Source of the DNA: UBA4572 sp049965515
GTDB taxonomy: Bacteria > Nitrospirota > Leptospirillia > Leptospirillales > Leptospirillaceae
Direction: 5' to 3'
DNA length: 39,334 nt
Assembly (NCBI GenBank): GCA_049965515.1
Contig: JBMFWG010000018.1
Span: 1 to 39,334 of the forward strand
This document shows positions 8,475 through 16,233 of this stretch, piece after piece. The first letter of the stretch is position 1, and the number at the start of each line of letters is the position of its first letter. Under the pieces are notes generated by a model. It made no database searches. It had not been told where the DNA came from and saw nothing but the letters and a program-made list of their open reading frames with translations. The translations under genes were made by a program, and so were the position numbers.

Positions 8475-9472
8475 CGCGTCTGATCAACTCCTTTTCCTAT
8501 TCTCACTCCCGGGGAGAGCTCTTCCGGGAATGCCCCCGGCGCTACTGGTTTGCCCGGTACGGGGGATGGGGCGGATGGGAGCGTTCGGCCGATCCTGTCA
8601 CCCGGGAGATCTATCGCCTCACAAAACTCTCAAACCGCTATCTCTGGACGGGCCACCATGTTCACGACCGCGTCGAGGGGCTGATCGCCCGGATTGCCGA
8701 CAAAAGACCCCTTCCCCCGGAAGAGGAGGAAAGAGCGGCTCTCCGTGAAACCCTTCGCCGGGAGTATGCCTATTCGAAGAAGGACCGCTCCGGCCACAAC
8801 CCTCCCCGAAAGGGATTCTGGGGGCTTCTGGAGCATGAGGGGCGTGACTTTGCCATTCCTGATACCGACTGGAAGCCGCTTGTCGAGCGGGCAGGGGAGG
8901 CTCTGGGCGGCTTCTACCGAAGCTGGGTCCTTCCGGAGCTTTTTGCGACAGACCCGGTTGAAATTCTCGATCGGGATGCCGAGCTCCGGACCCTCAGTCT
9001 TGATGTGGATGGTCAGGAGATCCCGGTCCATATGAAAATCGACCTGGCCTATCGCAGTGCCGACGGGACAGTGAGGGTCGTTGACTGGAAAACAGGCCGT
9101 CCCGGGTCGCCTGACGAACACGAGGGCCAGCTGGCTCTCTATGCCTGGTACTATGCGAGGCAGCGGGGCATTCCCCTCGACCGGATTCGACTTGGGCCGG
9201 TCTATCTGGCCTATCGTCCGGAAAGAGTGGAGCTCCAGCCGGTCTCCGTCGATACAGTCGATGCGGTTCTTTCCCAGACCCGAGAAACAATCCGGGAGAT
9301 CCTGGCCCTGGTCGACGATCCGAATCTTGGCGTCGCTCGGAAGGAGCGATTTCCGGTGACAAGCCGCTCCTTTCATTGTCGCGACTGCCCCTTCCGCCCC
9401 TTCTGTCCCGACCGTCCCCGTCCCCCGGCGTCACAGGACACCACTACGATCGCGGCCCCTTCTTTCTTCTAG
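8471..9472 (+). CDS. RecB/Cas4/AddB-type PD-(D/E)XK nuclease with Fe-S cysteines
   Basis: Predicted DNA nuclease of the PD-(D/E)XK superfamily. Seen in order: a lone cysteine in 'ECPRRYWF' (Cys21), histidines 62-65 in 'GHHVHD', the acidic residue in 'KIDLAY' (Asp191), 'VVDWKTG' (Asp205, Lys207), 'GQLALYAWY' (Gln220) and a C-terminal triplet Cys303, Cys306, Cys312. One early plus three late cysteines is the 4Fe-4S arrangement of AddB and Cas4. At 333 residues it is a stand-alone nuclease without helicase domains. The GTG start overlaps the previous gene in GTGA, so it is the last cistron of the ilvD operon; no recombination or CRISPR gene adjoins it. Role in vivo is unknown, DNA repair being the simplest guess. 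Confidence 0.85.
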   Translation: MTRLINSFSYSHSRGELFRECPRRYWFARYGGWGGWERSADPVTREIYRLTKLSNRYLWTGHHVHDRVEGLIARIADKRPLPPEEEERAALRETLRREYAYSKKDRSGHNPPRKGFWGLLEHEGRDFAIPDTDWKPLVERAGEALGGFYRSWVLPELFATDPVEILDRDAELRTLSLDVDGQEIPVHMKIDLAYRSADGTVRVVDWKTGRPGSPDEHEGQLALYAWYYARQRGIPLDRIRLGPVYLAYRPERVELQPVSVDTVDAVLSQTRETIREILALVDDPNLGVARKERFPVTSRSFHCRDCPFRPFCPDRPRPPASQDTTTIAAPSFF

Positions 9473-9473
9473 A

Positions 9474-9515
9474 GGCCGGATCGATCGGCTTTCCCTGGTT
9501 TTTCGGGATCCGGCC
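9474..9515 (+). terminator. Long-stem hairpin after the ilvD operon
   Basis: A perfect nine-base inverted repeat, GGCCGGATC at 9474-9482 and GATCCGGCC at 9507-9515, begins just after the nuclease stop codon and encloses 24 bases. No clear T-run follows, so it may be a weak terminator or an RNA-stabilising hairpin. Confidence 0.4.
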
Positions 9516-9614
9516 GGAGTCTTTCAACGAACCCTGGACAACGTTGGCCTTTTAGGGTGCCCGACTGGCTGTCCTTACGGCAAGGCGATGGCTCTTGGGA
9601 CCCCGGCCGACCCT

Positions 9615-9641
9615 TACGTTTTTCCGGAAAAATGCCGATGA
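9615..9641 (+). promoter_or_regulatory. Possible sigma-28 (flagellar) type promoter
   Basis: TACGTTTT, an 11-base spacer and GCCGATGA match the flagellar sigma consensus TAAAGTTT-N11-GCCGATAA in five of eight and seven of eight positions. It lies about 180 bases before the chemoreceptor gene, whose class is commonly under this sigma factor. The spacer overlaps a 14-base perfect palindrome (9619-9632) that could instead be an operator. The rest of 9516-9823 shows nothing else. Confidence 0.35.
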
Positions 9642-9823
9642 AACCCTGTCAGGATTTAGACTTTGCCATTGTCTTTTGAGGGACAGTGGGATACTGTGGG
9701 CTGACCTTATCTTTTCTCTCAGAGGGCCTCTCTGGGAAGACACGAGGATTTCACTGTTTTCTCGACATAAAACCTGTATGGTTCCTCTCAGGCAAGATTG
9801 GACCATTCTTCGGAGGAAAATTC

Positions 9824-10945
9824 ATGGTGTTTGGACGACGGAGCAAGAAAGACACGCAATCCTTTTCCCAGAGCCCGGCTCCCGGAGAGGTTGTTCGCTC
9901 TTCCTTCATGTCCGAGGGGACCTCCTATCCCGCCGACCTCGAGTCCATCATTCGCCAGGCCCCGGGGGTGATCGGTCCCCTCCTCGATGCCATCCAGTCG
10001 GATGGCATTGCCATTGCCAGCCCCGACATGGGGCAGGGCAAGCAGGGCAACAGGATCCTCTACATGAACCGGAAGATGCAAGAGATTGTCGAGAAGATGG
10101 GGGACGAGCTCCGGACAAACTATGGGGTCTCTCCCCAGGAGGTGATGGGGGGATCGATCCACCGATTCCACAAGGACCCCGACAAGATCCGGCAGGCGCT
10201 TTTGGCGCTCAAGCCCGGCGAGACCCGCTTCAATCAGATCATCCCTGTTGGCCGCTTGCGTATTAGCTCGGTCACAGAGTCAATGACCGACAGCTCGGGG
10301 CGGACGATCGGCTACCTGACCATCTTTACCGACGTGACCGCCCATACGCATCTCGACGAGGTCTCAAAAAATGCGGCGAGCATTGCCCGGATGGTGGAGG
10401 AGATCTCGGTGAGCATGAAGGATCTGGTCTCCCGGGCCGATGAGAGCCGGGAGCGCATGGTGAAGATGAGCACGGGAGTGACGGAGAACGAGGCAGCGAT
10501 GGAGCGGCTTGGATCGGTGGTGGGCAACCTCGGAAAGCGCTCCGAAGAGATCGGGTCCATTATCGAGACGATCAGCCAGATCGCCTCACAGACCAACCTT
10601 CTGGCTCTCAATGCCGCCATTGAGGCCGCCCGGGCGGGAGAGCAGGGCCGGGGCTTTGCGGTCGTGGCCGACGAGGTCAGAAAGCTTGCCGAAAGGACGG
10701 CCCGTTCCACCAAGGAGATCGAATCGACGATCCGCAAGGTTCAGGAAGAGACCTCCATGACGGTGTCTCTCCTGTCCGAGAGCCGGACACGGGCGACGCA
10801 GAACCGGGAGACGACCCGGGTCACCCAGGAGGCTCTCGAGAACATTCGGGGAAAGCAGCAGGAGCTCCTCTCGAAGATCAGCGAAATCGCCCGGGCAGCC
10901 ATTGAGCAGGACAAGTCGGTGAAGGATTTTATCTCCGACAAGTAA
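9824..10945 (+). CDS. Soluble methyl-accepting chemotaxis protein with PAS-like sensor
   Basis: A 373-residue chemoreceptor without membrane segments. Residues about 45-180 form a PAS-like sensor region ('LDAIQSDGIAIASPD', 'RILYMNRKMQEI', 'GYLTIFTDVT'). The rest is a coiled-coil signalling domain with the hairpin tip 'QTNLLALNAAIEAARAGE' and 'GRGFAVVADEVRKLAE', the site that contacts CheA and CheW. With no transmembrane helix it should sense an internal cue such as redox or energy state. I placed the start at the ATG at 9824 because GGAGGA lies six bases upstream; the frame is open to 9686 but that part has no domain. It is followed by convergent minus-strand genes. Confidence 0.92.
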   Translation: MVFGRRSKKDTQSFSQSPAPGEVVRSSFMSEGTSYPADLESIIRQAPGVIGPLLDAIQSDGIAIASPDMGQGKQGNRILYMNRKMQEIVEKMGDELRTNYGVSPQEVMGGSIHRFHKDPDKIRQALLALKPGETRFNQIIPVGRLRISSVTESMTDSSGRTIGYLTIFTDVTAHTHLDEVSKNAASIARMVEEISVSMKDLVSRADESRERMVKMSTGVTENEAAMERLGSVVGNLGKRSEEIGSIIETISQIASQTNLLALNAAIEAARAGEQGRGFAVVADEVRKLAERTARSTKEIESTIRKVQEETSMTVSLLSESRTRATQNRETTRVTQEALENIRGKQQELLSKISEIARAAIEQDKSVKDFISDK

Positions 10946-11009
10946 GAGATTCCCTGGGAGAGCCTGAGCCCCCCAAGATCTCTTCCGGGGAAAGACTGTC
11001 CCCCTGGCA

Positions 11010-11243
11010 CTAGCGGGTCGCGGAGGATCCTTCCTCTCTGCGGACCCCCTTGAGGACCAGGAAGAGTCCCAGAAGCATGAGTCCCACGCCCGAAACGGTG
11101 ATTGCCTGCAGGCCAAGATCGCCCAGGCGCGAATGGGCGTGGACATCGTCCCGGATGATACCCAGATAGACTGGCCCTCCCGCCGGAACAACGGAGAGGA
11201 GAAGGATGGCCGCCCCTGCAAGGCGGACTGTTTTTCCTGTCAT
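11010..11243 (-). CDS. Small two-helix membrane protein
   Basis: A 77-residue protein with a first hydrophobic segment at about 5-30 (signal-anchor-like) and a second at about 46-66 ('ITVSGVGLMLLGLFLVL'), ending in a charged tail. GAGGA sits five bases before the ATG. No known family is recognised. It is the last gene of a run of minus-strand envelope genes, though about 370 bases separate it from the next one. Confidence 0.5.
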   Translation of the reverse strand: MTGKTVRLAGAAILLLSVVPAGGPVYLGIIRDDVHAHSRLGDLGLQAITVSGVGLMLLGLFLVLKGVRREEGSSATR

Positions 11244-11613
11244 TTTTCCTCGCTTTTTCTTGGGAGTTTTTCCCGATACGCCGCCTTTTCCATGTCTCGA
11301 CGGAAGAGGTCGGATCCGAACTGACCCCCTGTTTATGATACTCCCTTCTCCTTTCCTGAGGGAGCCTCCAGGACATCGGTCCGAACCCTCTTCGGGGTCT
11401 TCGTCTCAATATCTCGGGAGGAGTCCATGGGCTGAAACTCCCCTTCTGCCTGTGTCAGGACGAGGTCCTCGTCTATGGCCGAGAGATCTTCCTCACTTTG
11501 GCGAAAAGAAGAGGCGTTCCGTTCGATCGGCCCTGACTGTCTCGCTCGGTGGCTCCGAGGCTCTCCGGAGCCACCGCCATCTCTTCCCAAAAAGGTCCAC
11601 GCCCGTCCTGGGG
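11244..11613. other. Non-coding stretch with an 11-bp hairpin
   Basis: No supported gene here. Its main mark is a perfect inverted repeat, CGGTGGCTCCG at 11547-11557 and CGGAGCCACCG at 11566-11576 with an eight-base loop, lying 37 bases past the stop of the Met-rich protein gene. It lacks a T-run in either direction and may be a 3' end-protecting hairpin or weak terminator. Confidence 0.45.
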
Positions 11614-12132
11614 CTAGTTTTTTCCCTCCACAATCACGAGCCGTGCCAGAGGGTGGGGAGCCGTGGAGTCTTTCGCGTTGGCCTGGTCCTTCGCATCCTC
11701 GTCCCTCTTCATGCCGCTCATGTCCATCCCGTCCATATCCATTCCCTCCATGGAGTCTTTGTCCGACATCTCCCTGTGGGTGAGGGCATCGGCCTCCCGA
11801 ACGGTGATCTCGTGTCGTCCGGGGGAGAGGGGGGGGAGCCTGAGTGTGGCCGGGGAGGAGGTAAAGCTTCGCATCAGGATCATCCGGCCATCGAGATAAA
11901 TGTGGAGGTGGAGGGGGTGAGCCGAGGTCGGTGCGGGGGAGATGGAGACCGTGAGCAACCGGGGAGCGGAGGAGGCGGACACGGTGGAGAGTCGCACCTT
12001 TGGGGGGGCGGCATGGCTTGATGGAGGGGCCCAGAGCAGAGCTCCCAGAATCAGGGCGGCAAAGATGTAGGGGAAGAGACGCCGGGAACGAAAGGGTCGG
12101 CAAGCTGTGTGAGCAAAAGCAAGGGACAACAT
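11614..12132 (-). CDS. Exported Met-rich protein, possible copper/metal binder
   Basis: A 172-residue protein with an N-terminal signal sequence (positively charged stretch, then 'YIFAALILGALLWAPPSSHAA'). The mature part begins with a beta-rich domain ('HLHIYLDGRMILMRSF', 'LSPGRHEITV') and near the end has a Met/Asp repeat, 'MEGMDMDGMDMSGM'. Met-rich motifs of this kind bind Cu(I) or Ag(I) in periplasmic proteins such as CopC, CusF and CopK relatives, so a metal role is likely but inferred. The ATG at 12132 follows AAGGAGGA; an upstream extension to 12267 has no signal-like features. Neighbours are a DsbC/G-like protein and outer-membrane proteins. Confidence 0.72.
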   Translation of the reverse strand: MLSLAFAHTACRPFRSRRLFPYIFAALILGALLWAPPSSHAAPPKVRLSTVSASSAPRLLTVSISPAPTSAHPLHLHIYLDGRMILMRSFTSSPATLRLPPLSPGRHEITVREADALTHREMSDKDSMEGMDMDGMDMSGMKRDEDAKDQANAKDSTAPHPLARLVIVEGKN

Positions 12133-12269
12133 GGGTCCTCCTTGGTTGGTCAGGGTGTCGGGATCGGGAGGGTTCCCGGGTCTTCTGGGATCCGCCCCCT
12201 CCCTTGGGTCGGGTCCTCCCGGGTTATTGTAACCGAAGACTGTTCGTGAGGGAGCCTTCCTCCCCATGA

Positions 12270-12296
12270 AAAGAAGGCATGCCCTCCTGAGGGGGC
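12270..12296 (-). terminator. Probable terminator of the DsbC/G-like gene
   Basis: On the minus strand GCCCCC and GAGGGC pair (one G-U) around a four-base loop, and a T-rich stretch ending CTTCTTTT follows. It lies about 30 bases past the stop at 12329 and on the same strand. The stem is short. Confidence 0.4.
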
Positions 12297-12328
12297 TTGA
12301 GCACCTTTTGGGAGCTTCTCCTCAAGTG

Positions 12329-12946
12329 TCAGGGGGAGGAGGCGATGGTGGCCACCATCCCGGGGATATCGGCGGGAAGCCCCACTGATTCGCTGACCCC
12401 TCCCCGGGCGTTCCGGTAGAGAAGGGTGGGTGTGGCGATCTTCCCCGTCCACATTTGAAGAAGCATCGTGTTGCGGGTGATCTCCTCCTCCGTGTGGGGA
12501 GAAGGACGTCCGGTGATCGGGTATCCCCCCTCCTCCCGGTAGTCATTGAAGCTCTCTTCGTTTTGCCGGAGCGCCTCCGCCGGATCTCGGGCCTCGAGGA
12601 TGGCGGCAGAGCGTGACAGCGAGGAGCTCTTTTGGGAGAAGGTCACCGGGATCCAGATGACCGTGAGATCGGAGACTCCGTCAAGGGCGTTCCAGAGGCG
12701 GTGGCAGTAGGAGCAGTCGGGATTGAAGTAGACCCAGAGGGTCCGTCTCCCTTGGCCGACCGGGATGCCAATCGCCTCTTTCTTCGTCTTTTCGAGAAAG
12801 GCGGCGCGGTCGGCCGGCGTCTCCCCCTCTAGGGAGGGAAGGTCGGAGAGCTTCCAGGCCGACGCGGTTTGCAACGACCCCCCCGGGAACACTCCCGCCA
12901 TAAGAAGGATTGCCAGGACGGGCAGGACATTTAAGCGTCGGATCAT
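12329..12946 (-). CDS. Periplasmic DsbC/DsbG-like thiol-disulfide protein
   Basis: Exported thioredoxin-fold protein of 205 residues. A signal peptide ('VLPVLAILLMAGVF', cleavage near 'TASA') is followed by the active site 'FNPDCSYCHRLW' (CxxC), the spacer helix 'NEESFNDY' and the cis-proline motif 'IATPTLLYRN'. This pattern is that of DsbC/DsbG-type isomerases, but the N-terminal dimerisation domain is short. It would reshuffle or reduce disulfides in periplasmic or outer-membrane partners; the next genes in the same direction encode Cys-containing secreted proteins. GGAGCC lies before the ATG. The family is convincing, the exact partner is unknown. Confidence 0.82.
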   Translation of the reverse strand: MIRRLNVLPVLAILLMAGVFPGGSLQTASAWKLSDLPSLEGETPADRAAFLEKTKKEAIGIPVGQGRRTLWVYFNPDCSYCHRLWNALDGVSDLTVIWIPVTFSQKSSSLSRSAAILEARDPAEALRQNEESFNDYREEGGYPITGRPSPHTEEEITRNTMLLQMWTGKIATPTLLYRNARGGVSESVGLPADIPGMVATIASSP

Positions 12947-12969
12947 ATCAGGCTCCTTTTTGAGAGGAA

Positions 12970-12997
12970 GGGGCCGGCAGATTTTCTCGCCGGCCCC
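12970..12997 (-). terminator. Strong GC-rich hairpin between the OMP and dsb genes
   Basis: GGGGCCGGC and GCCGGCCCC form a perfect nine-base-pair stem with a ten-base loop. It sits 24 bases before the dsb start and 88 bases past the outer-membrane protein stop. With no U-run it could partly terminate, protect the upstream message or limit dsb translation. Confidence 0.45.
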
Positions 12998-13084
12998 CTC
13001 CCGAAGACATCCTGAATCCTGTGTTTGCCTTGCGGAAGCGACGGTTTTCTTGGGGAAGCCTCCAAAAGTGCAGAAAGTTGGCTG

Positions 13085-13768
13085 TCAGAAGGCATAACGC
13101 ACTCCCACCATGACCGGGATGGACCAGGTGTCGCTGACCCGGGAGATATTGCCCGGAGGAGATCCGATCGAGGTGTTGATGCCGGCGGGAGCGGTCTCGT
13201 AATAGGCGTCGGCCTCGACAAAGACTCCAATCGAAGGGGTCACAGGGTAAAGGGCTCCGGCGCCCAGCATCCAGCCGTAGCCCGCCTGGGCGTCCGTGCC
13301 GGTGTAGGTATTGTAGGAGGCCCCGAAGGTGGCGTTAAGGTAGGGGAGAACCGGAAGACGCTCCGTTCCCGGGAGATAGTAGTTTCCTCCAAAGCCCACC
13401 AGCGTGTGGGTGTTCTGGGAAAAATACGTCTGCTGAAAGGTCAGATAGAGAAAGAGGCGGGAGGCGACCATTTTTCCCAAGCGGATCCCCCACAGGGGAG
13501 CGGAGCCGAAGTTATAGGGAACGGTTTGCCCTCCGGTGGTGCTGTAGGAGCCGGAGAGAGACGTGTCGCCCCCGGCGAATCCCTCGAGGGCAAATCCCGA
13601 ACCGGGGAGGCTTCCGGAGGTGACGGTGGGAGAGGGGGCGGTGGCCGAAGGAGAGGGGGCCCCCATGGCCCCGCTCATGCCCTGGGCCGCTGCGAGAGTC
13701 TCCCCCTCAAAAGAGAGGACAAGGGCGGTGATCAGCCCCGCCAGAAAAACAAGAGAATATCGTGACAT
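13085..13768 (-). CDS. Outer-membrane beta-barrel protein (OmpA/OmpW-like)
   Basis: A 227-residue exported protein: signal segment 'SLVFLAGLITALVLSFEG', a Ser/Pro/Thr-rich linker at about 30-55, then alternating hydrophobic strands with many Gly, Tyr and Phe ('LFLYLTFQQTYFS', 'ATFGASYNTYTG', 'GVFVEADAYYE') and a C-terminal phenylalanine in 'VGVRYAF', the usual barrel-assembly signal. It resembles small porin-like OmpA/OmpW barrels but I cannot name a family member. AAAGGA precedes the ATG. It lies 30 bases downstream of another barrel-type gene, so the two are likely co-transcribed. Confidence 0.75.
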   Translation of the reverse strand: MSRYSLVFLAGLITALVLSFEGETLAAAQGMSGAMGAPSPSATAPSPTVTSGSLPGSGFALEGFAGGDTSLSGSYSTTGGQTVPYNFGSAPLWGIRLGKMVASRLFLYLTFQQTYFSQNTHTLVGFGGNYYLPGTERLPVLPYLNATFGASYNTYTGTDAQAGYGWMLGAGALYPVTPSIGVFVEADAYYETAPAGINTSIGSPPGNISRVSDTWSIPVMVGVRYAF

Positions 13769-13798
13769 TGTCGGGTCCTTTGTTGTTTTGGGTCGGCG

Positions 13799-14860
13799 TT
13801 AGAACATCCACATGAATCCGATGTTGGCCTTGAAGGTCGGAAAGGGGGCGAGATTATTGTTGGCGAGATTCTGCCCCGGGTCAGACCAGTAGATGTATTT
13901 GATGACGTTGGCAAAGATCATGAGGTTCGGATGGCTTTTGGGGATCAGCCAGCTTCCGACCCCGACCTGTTCGGTAAAGGCCTCCGTTCCCAGAATGGGC
14001 CCGGCGGGGTTGAGCTGTCCATTGATGGTTTCGGGATTGACCTGGAGATTGGCGGAGTTGTAGTGGATATAGTCTCCCAGTGTGACCCAGATCTCCGGCA
14101 GGTCGGAGTGGAGGCGTGTGATCCGATAGCCGACCATATAGTCGGTGTTGATGGTGTCGCCGGTTTCGACCCCCAGGTTGTTGGGAAGCTCGAAGGAGTT
14201 GAGGAAGTCCCCCACAAGCATCCATCGACCATTGGAGAAGGTGTGCATGGCTTCAATGCCAAAGGTCAGTTCGTATTGCCCCGCGCCGGTCAGGTCACTG
14301 TTGACGTACTGGTTGTTGAAGGTCTGGAGTGTGGGAGATGTGGGCAAGTGGACACCCTGGACCAGAACAATCCGGGTATCTCCCGAGAAGGTATGCCGAT
14401 CATAGGCATCAAAGAGATTGGCGATCCAGAGATCTCCGGGAACCGCCACCATCCCGGGATTGTTGTTTCCGATCCCCGGGGAATATCCAGAGGACATGCT
14501 CCCCGGCCAGTTCCAGCGGTAATAGAAGGGTTCGGTCACCTGGACCATCCATCGTTTCGTGGCCAGAAGCTGCAAGGTGTTCTCCTGGGTCATGAGGAGC
14601 TGGGAGGCCGACAGGCCATGGACATTTGAGGAGAGCCAGGAAGAGTTGTTCACCAGCGTGCTGGCATAATCCCATCGCATCGACTCCATGACGTCGCTTG
14701 TCCAGAACATGGCGGCATCGACCCCCATGTGCTCAAGGCAGAAGACGCAGGCCGATGCGGTGCGAGGAGAGATTCCTCCCGCCACCGTCAGCGAGAGCAG
14801 AAAGGCAATAATCAGGCCGAGACGTCGGGCTGAAAGGGGGATGTCTTTTCTTTCCATCAT
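13799..14860 (-). CDS. Exported, probably outer-membrane protein with N-terminal CxxC
   Basis: A 353-residue protein with a clear signal peptide ('LGLIIAFLLSLTVAGG', 'TASA'). The mature protein starts with a cysteine pair, 'CVFCLEHMG', then long runs of aromatic and Gly/Asn-rich alternating strands ('WMVQVTEPFYYRW', 'IFANVIKYIYW') ending in 'IGFMWMF', typical of transporter-like outer-membrane barrels. The function is not recognised; the CVFC pair could be a disulfide serviced by the nearby Dsb-like protein, or a metal site. AAGGAG precedes the ATG. It is upstream of the smaller barrel gene. Confidence 0.7.
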   Translation of the reverse strand: MMERKDIPLSARRLGLIIAFLLSLTVAGGISPRTASACVFCLEHMGVDAAMFWTSDVMESMRWDYASTLVNNSSWLSSNVHGLSASQLLMTQENTLQLLATKRWMVQVTEPFYYRWNWPGSMSSGYSPGIGNNNPGMVAVPGDLWIANLFDAYDRHTFSGDTRIVLVQGVHLPTSPTLQTFNNQYVNSDLTGAGQYELTFGIEAMHTFSNGRWMLVGDFLNSFELPNNLGVETGDTINTDYMVGYRITRLHSDLPEIWVTLGDYIHYNSANLQVNPETINGQLNPAGPILGTEAFTEQVGVGSWLIPKSHPNLMIFANVIKYIYWSDPGQNLANNNLAPFPTFKANIGFMWMF

Positions 14861-14890
14861 AAGAAACGCTCCTTTTTAGTATCTCTGTCA

Positions 14891-15343
14891 TCACGCGCGA
14901 AAAGGGACCGAAATCAAAAGGAAGCGTCTCTTCGGAGGGGGAAGAAGAGGGGGTTCGGGCCCCCTTTGTCTGTGGGGGGCGAGATTGTAGGGCGTTTTGG
15001 AGGCTGCCGTGAGACAGATGTGAGAGCCGGCGTGCCACTCAAGGTCGAGGGAAAGGACGTTAGGGAGGGAGGCCGCATGGGGGTGGGCACACTCAAAGGA
15101 GGGGCGTCCGTCCGTCAGGTGTCGGCAGGGGGCTGTGGACTCAGCGCTGGCCGGCTCACTCTCCGCGAAAGTCAGAACGGGAAGAGCGACGACGGGTATT
15201 GGTGCAAGTTCTCCCGAGAAATGGCCGGCTAAAATCCAGGAGAGCCTAGGGAGAAGACACAGGATTAACAGGAGAAGGAGGAGTCGTCCCCCTTCCTTTT
15301 TCAGGAGCCGGAGCTCCCTGCAGAAACGGATTGGTCGAGTCAT
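14891..15343 (-). CDS. Small exported/anchored Cys-His protein A
   Basis: A 150-residue hypothetical protein with an N-terminal membrane or signal segment ('GGRLLLLLLILCLLPRLSW'). After it comes a compact motif of the form C-x-H-(8 residues)-E-C-x-H ('PCRHLTDG', 'FECAHPH'), then 'LDLEWHAGSH' and a Pro-rich tail. The same C-x-H...E-C-x-H arrangement occurs in the upstream neighbour, suggesting paralogs that bind a metal. No known family was recognised and the ribosome site is weak, so reality of the gene rests on the signal sequence and the shared motif. It is 30 bases upstream of the CVFC outer-membrane gene. Confidence 0.55.
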   Translation of the reverse strand: MTRPIRFCRELRLLKKEGGRLLLLLLILCLLPRLSWILAGHFSGELAPIPVVALPVLTFAESEPASAESTAPCRHLTDGRPSFECAHPHAASLPNVLSLDLEWHAGSHICLTAASKTPYNLAPHRQRGPEPPLLPPPKRRFLLISVPFRA

Positions 15344-15415
15344 GAGCGATGTCCCGGGGAATTCGTCGATCCGGACAGAGCAACGTGGCCTAGGGCTGTT
15401 TGTCCGGCAGGTCAG

Positions 15416-16084
15416 TCAGACGAGGAGTCCTCGGGGTGGGAGCGTGGGGGGGGAAAGGAGAGGTGTGGGACTCTTTCGAAGGGGGTCGGCCCGATTCGGG
15501 ATCGGCGCAAAGAGCTCCCGAGGAGAGGATTGGACGGAGGTAAGAAAGGGCGGCCAGGTTCCGGGAGCCGTTAGTGGGGGGTCATCATGGTGGCATTCCA
15601 GGCGAGGGCCCGGTCCCGAGTCGCTATGGAGGCAGAAAAGGTCGGAATAGTCCAGATCGCGAGAAGGGATGTCGATCAATGACGCGGTCAGCCCCCAGAA
15701 CTCTGTCACGCCGGACTCAGCGATGCCCGCAAGAGAGCCGGGGACCCTTGAGAGCGGAGAGACTGGCAGGTTGGCGAGGGAAGAGGAAAAGGGCTCGATC
15801 GATCCGGAAGAGCTAGGTGCCGATCCGAAGGCTTGTCCCGGAAGACTGCCCGAGACGAGGAAAAGAGCCAGGGCAATGGCCCACAGAAACGAGGGGAGAC
15901 GGCCGCTCCGGTAAGTGACCGGGAGGGGGGAAGACGATCCCTGTGGCTCCCGGCCTTTGTCCGAAGACGTGGCGCTCCTCCACGGAAAGGTACCAGTCTT
16001 CCGTTTTCCCTGTATCGAGGGGCGGGGAAGCGAGGCCAGACAATGAGACTCGAAGGAGACGAATAGGGCTCCATGATCATTCAT
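15416..16084 (-). CDS. Exported/anchored Cys-His protein B
   Basis: A 222-residue hypothetical protein if started at the ATG at 16084 (another ATG lies at 16150). A single hydrophobic segment, 'FLWAIALALFLVSGSLPG', lies near residue 70, leaving a long polar N-terminus that is unusual for a signal peptide; it may be an anchored protein or the real start may be a rarer codon. Further on is 'CLHSDSG' and 'LECHHDD', the same C-x-H...E-C-x-H pattern as the next gene. The C-terminus is Pro-rich. Family unknown; metal binding is inferred. It is the first gene of the minus-strand envelope cluster. Confidence 0.5.
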   Translation of the reverse strand: MNDHGALFVSFESHCLASLPRPSIQGKRKTGTFPWRSATSSDKGREPQGSSSPLPVTYRSGRLPSFLWAIALALFLVSGSLPGQAFGSAPSSSGSIEPFSSSLANLPVSPLSRVPGSLAGIAESGVTEFWGLTASLIDIPSRDLDYSDLFCLHSDSGPGPRLECHHDDPPLTAPGTWPPFLTSVQSSPRELFAPIPNRADPLRKSPTPLLSPPTLPPRGLLV

Positions 16085-16149
16085 GGTCTCGATTCTAGGA
16101 GATTGACCGACTCCCGTCAAGGAGAGAAGGGCTTTCGGCCCGATGGTCA

Positions 16150-16178
16150 TTGAAAATAAGGCTATTTGTGTGTAAGAT
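16150..16178 (+). promoter_or_regulatory. Sigma-70 promoter of ndk
   Basis: TTGAAA (five of six to consensus), a 17-base spacer and TAAGAT (four of six). The predicted start is about 48 bases before the ndk ATG, and the region is locally AT-rich. Confidence 0.6.
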
Positions 16179-16233
16179 GAAGTGATTTGCCCCAGTGATT
16201 ACCGACAAAATTTTCATTGAAGGAGCGTTTCTG

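Noticed and set aside
11333..11613. C-terminal part of a long minus-strand frame overlapping the Met-rich gene
   Set aside because: The acidic tail looks protein-like, but there is no start or ribosome site in the uncovered part and most of the frame is a shadow of the Met-rich gene.
15135..15650. Plus-strand frame over the Cys-His protein genes
   Set aside because: It is an Arg/Ser/Gly-rich shadow, whereas the minus strand shows signal segments and a shared motif.
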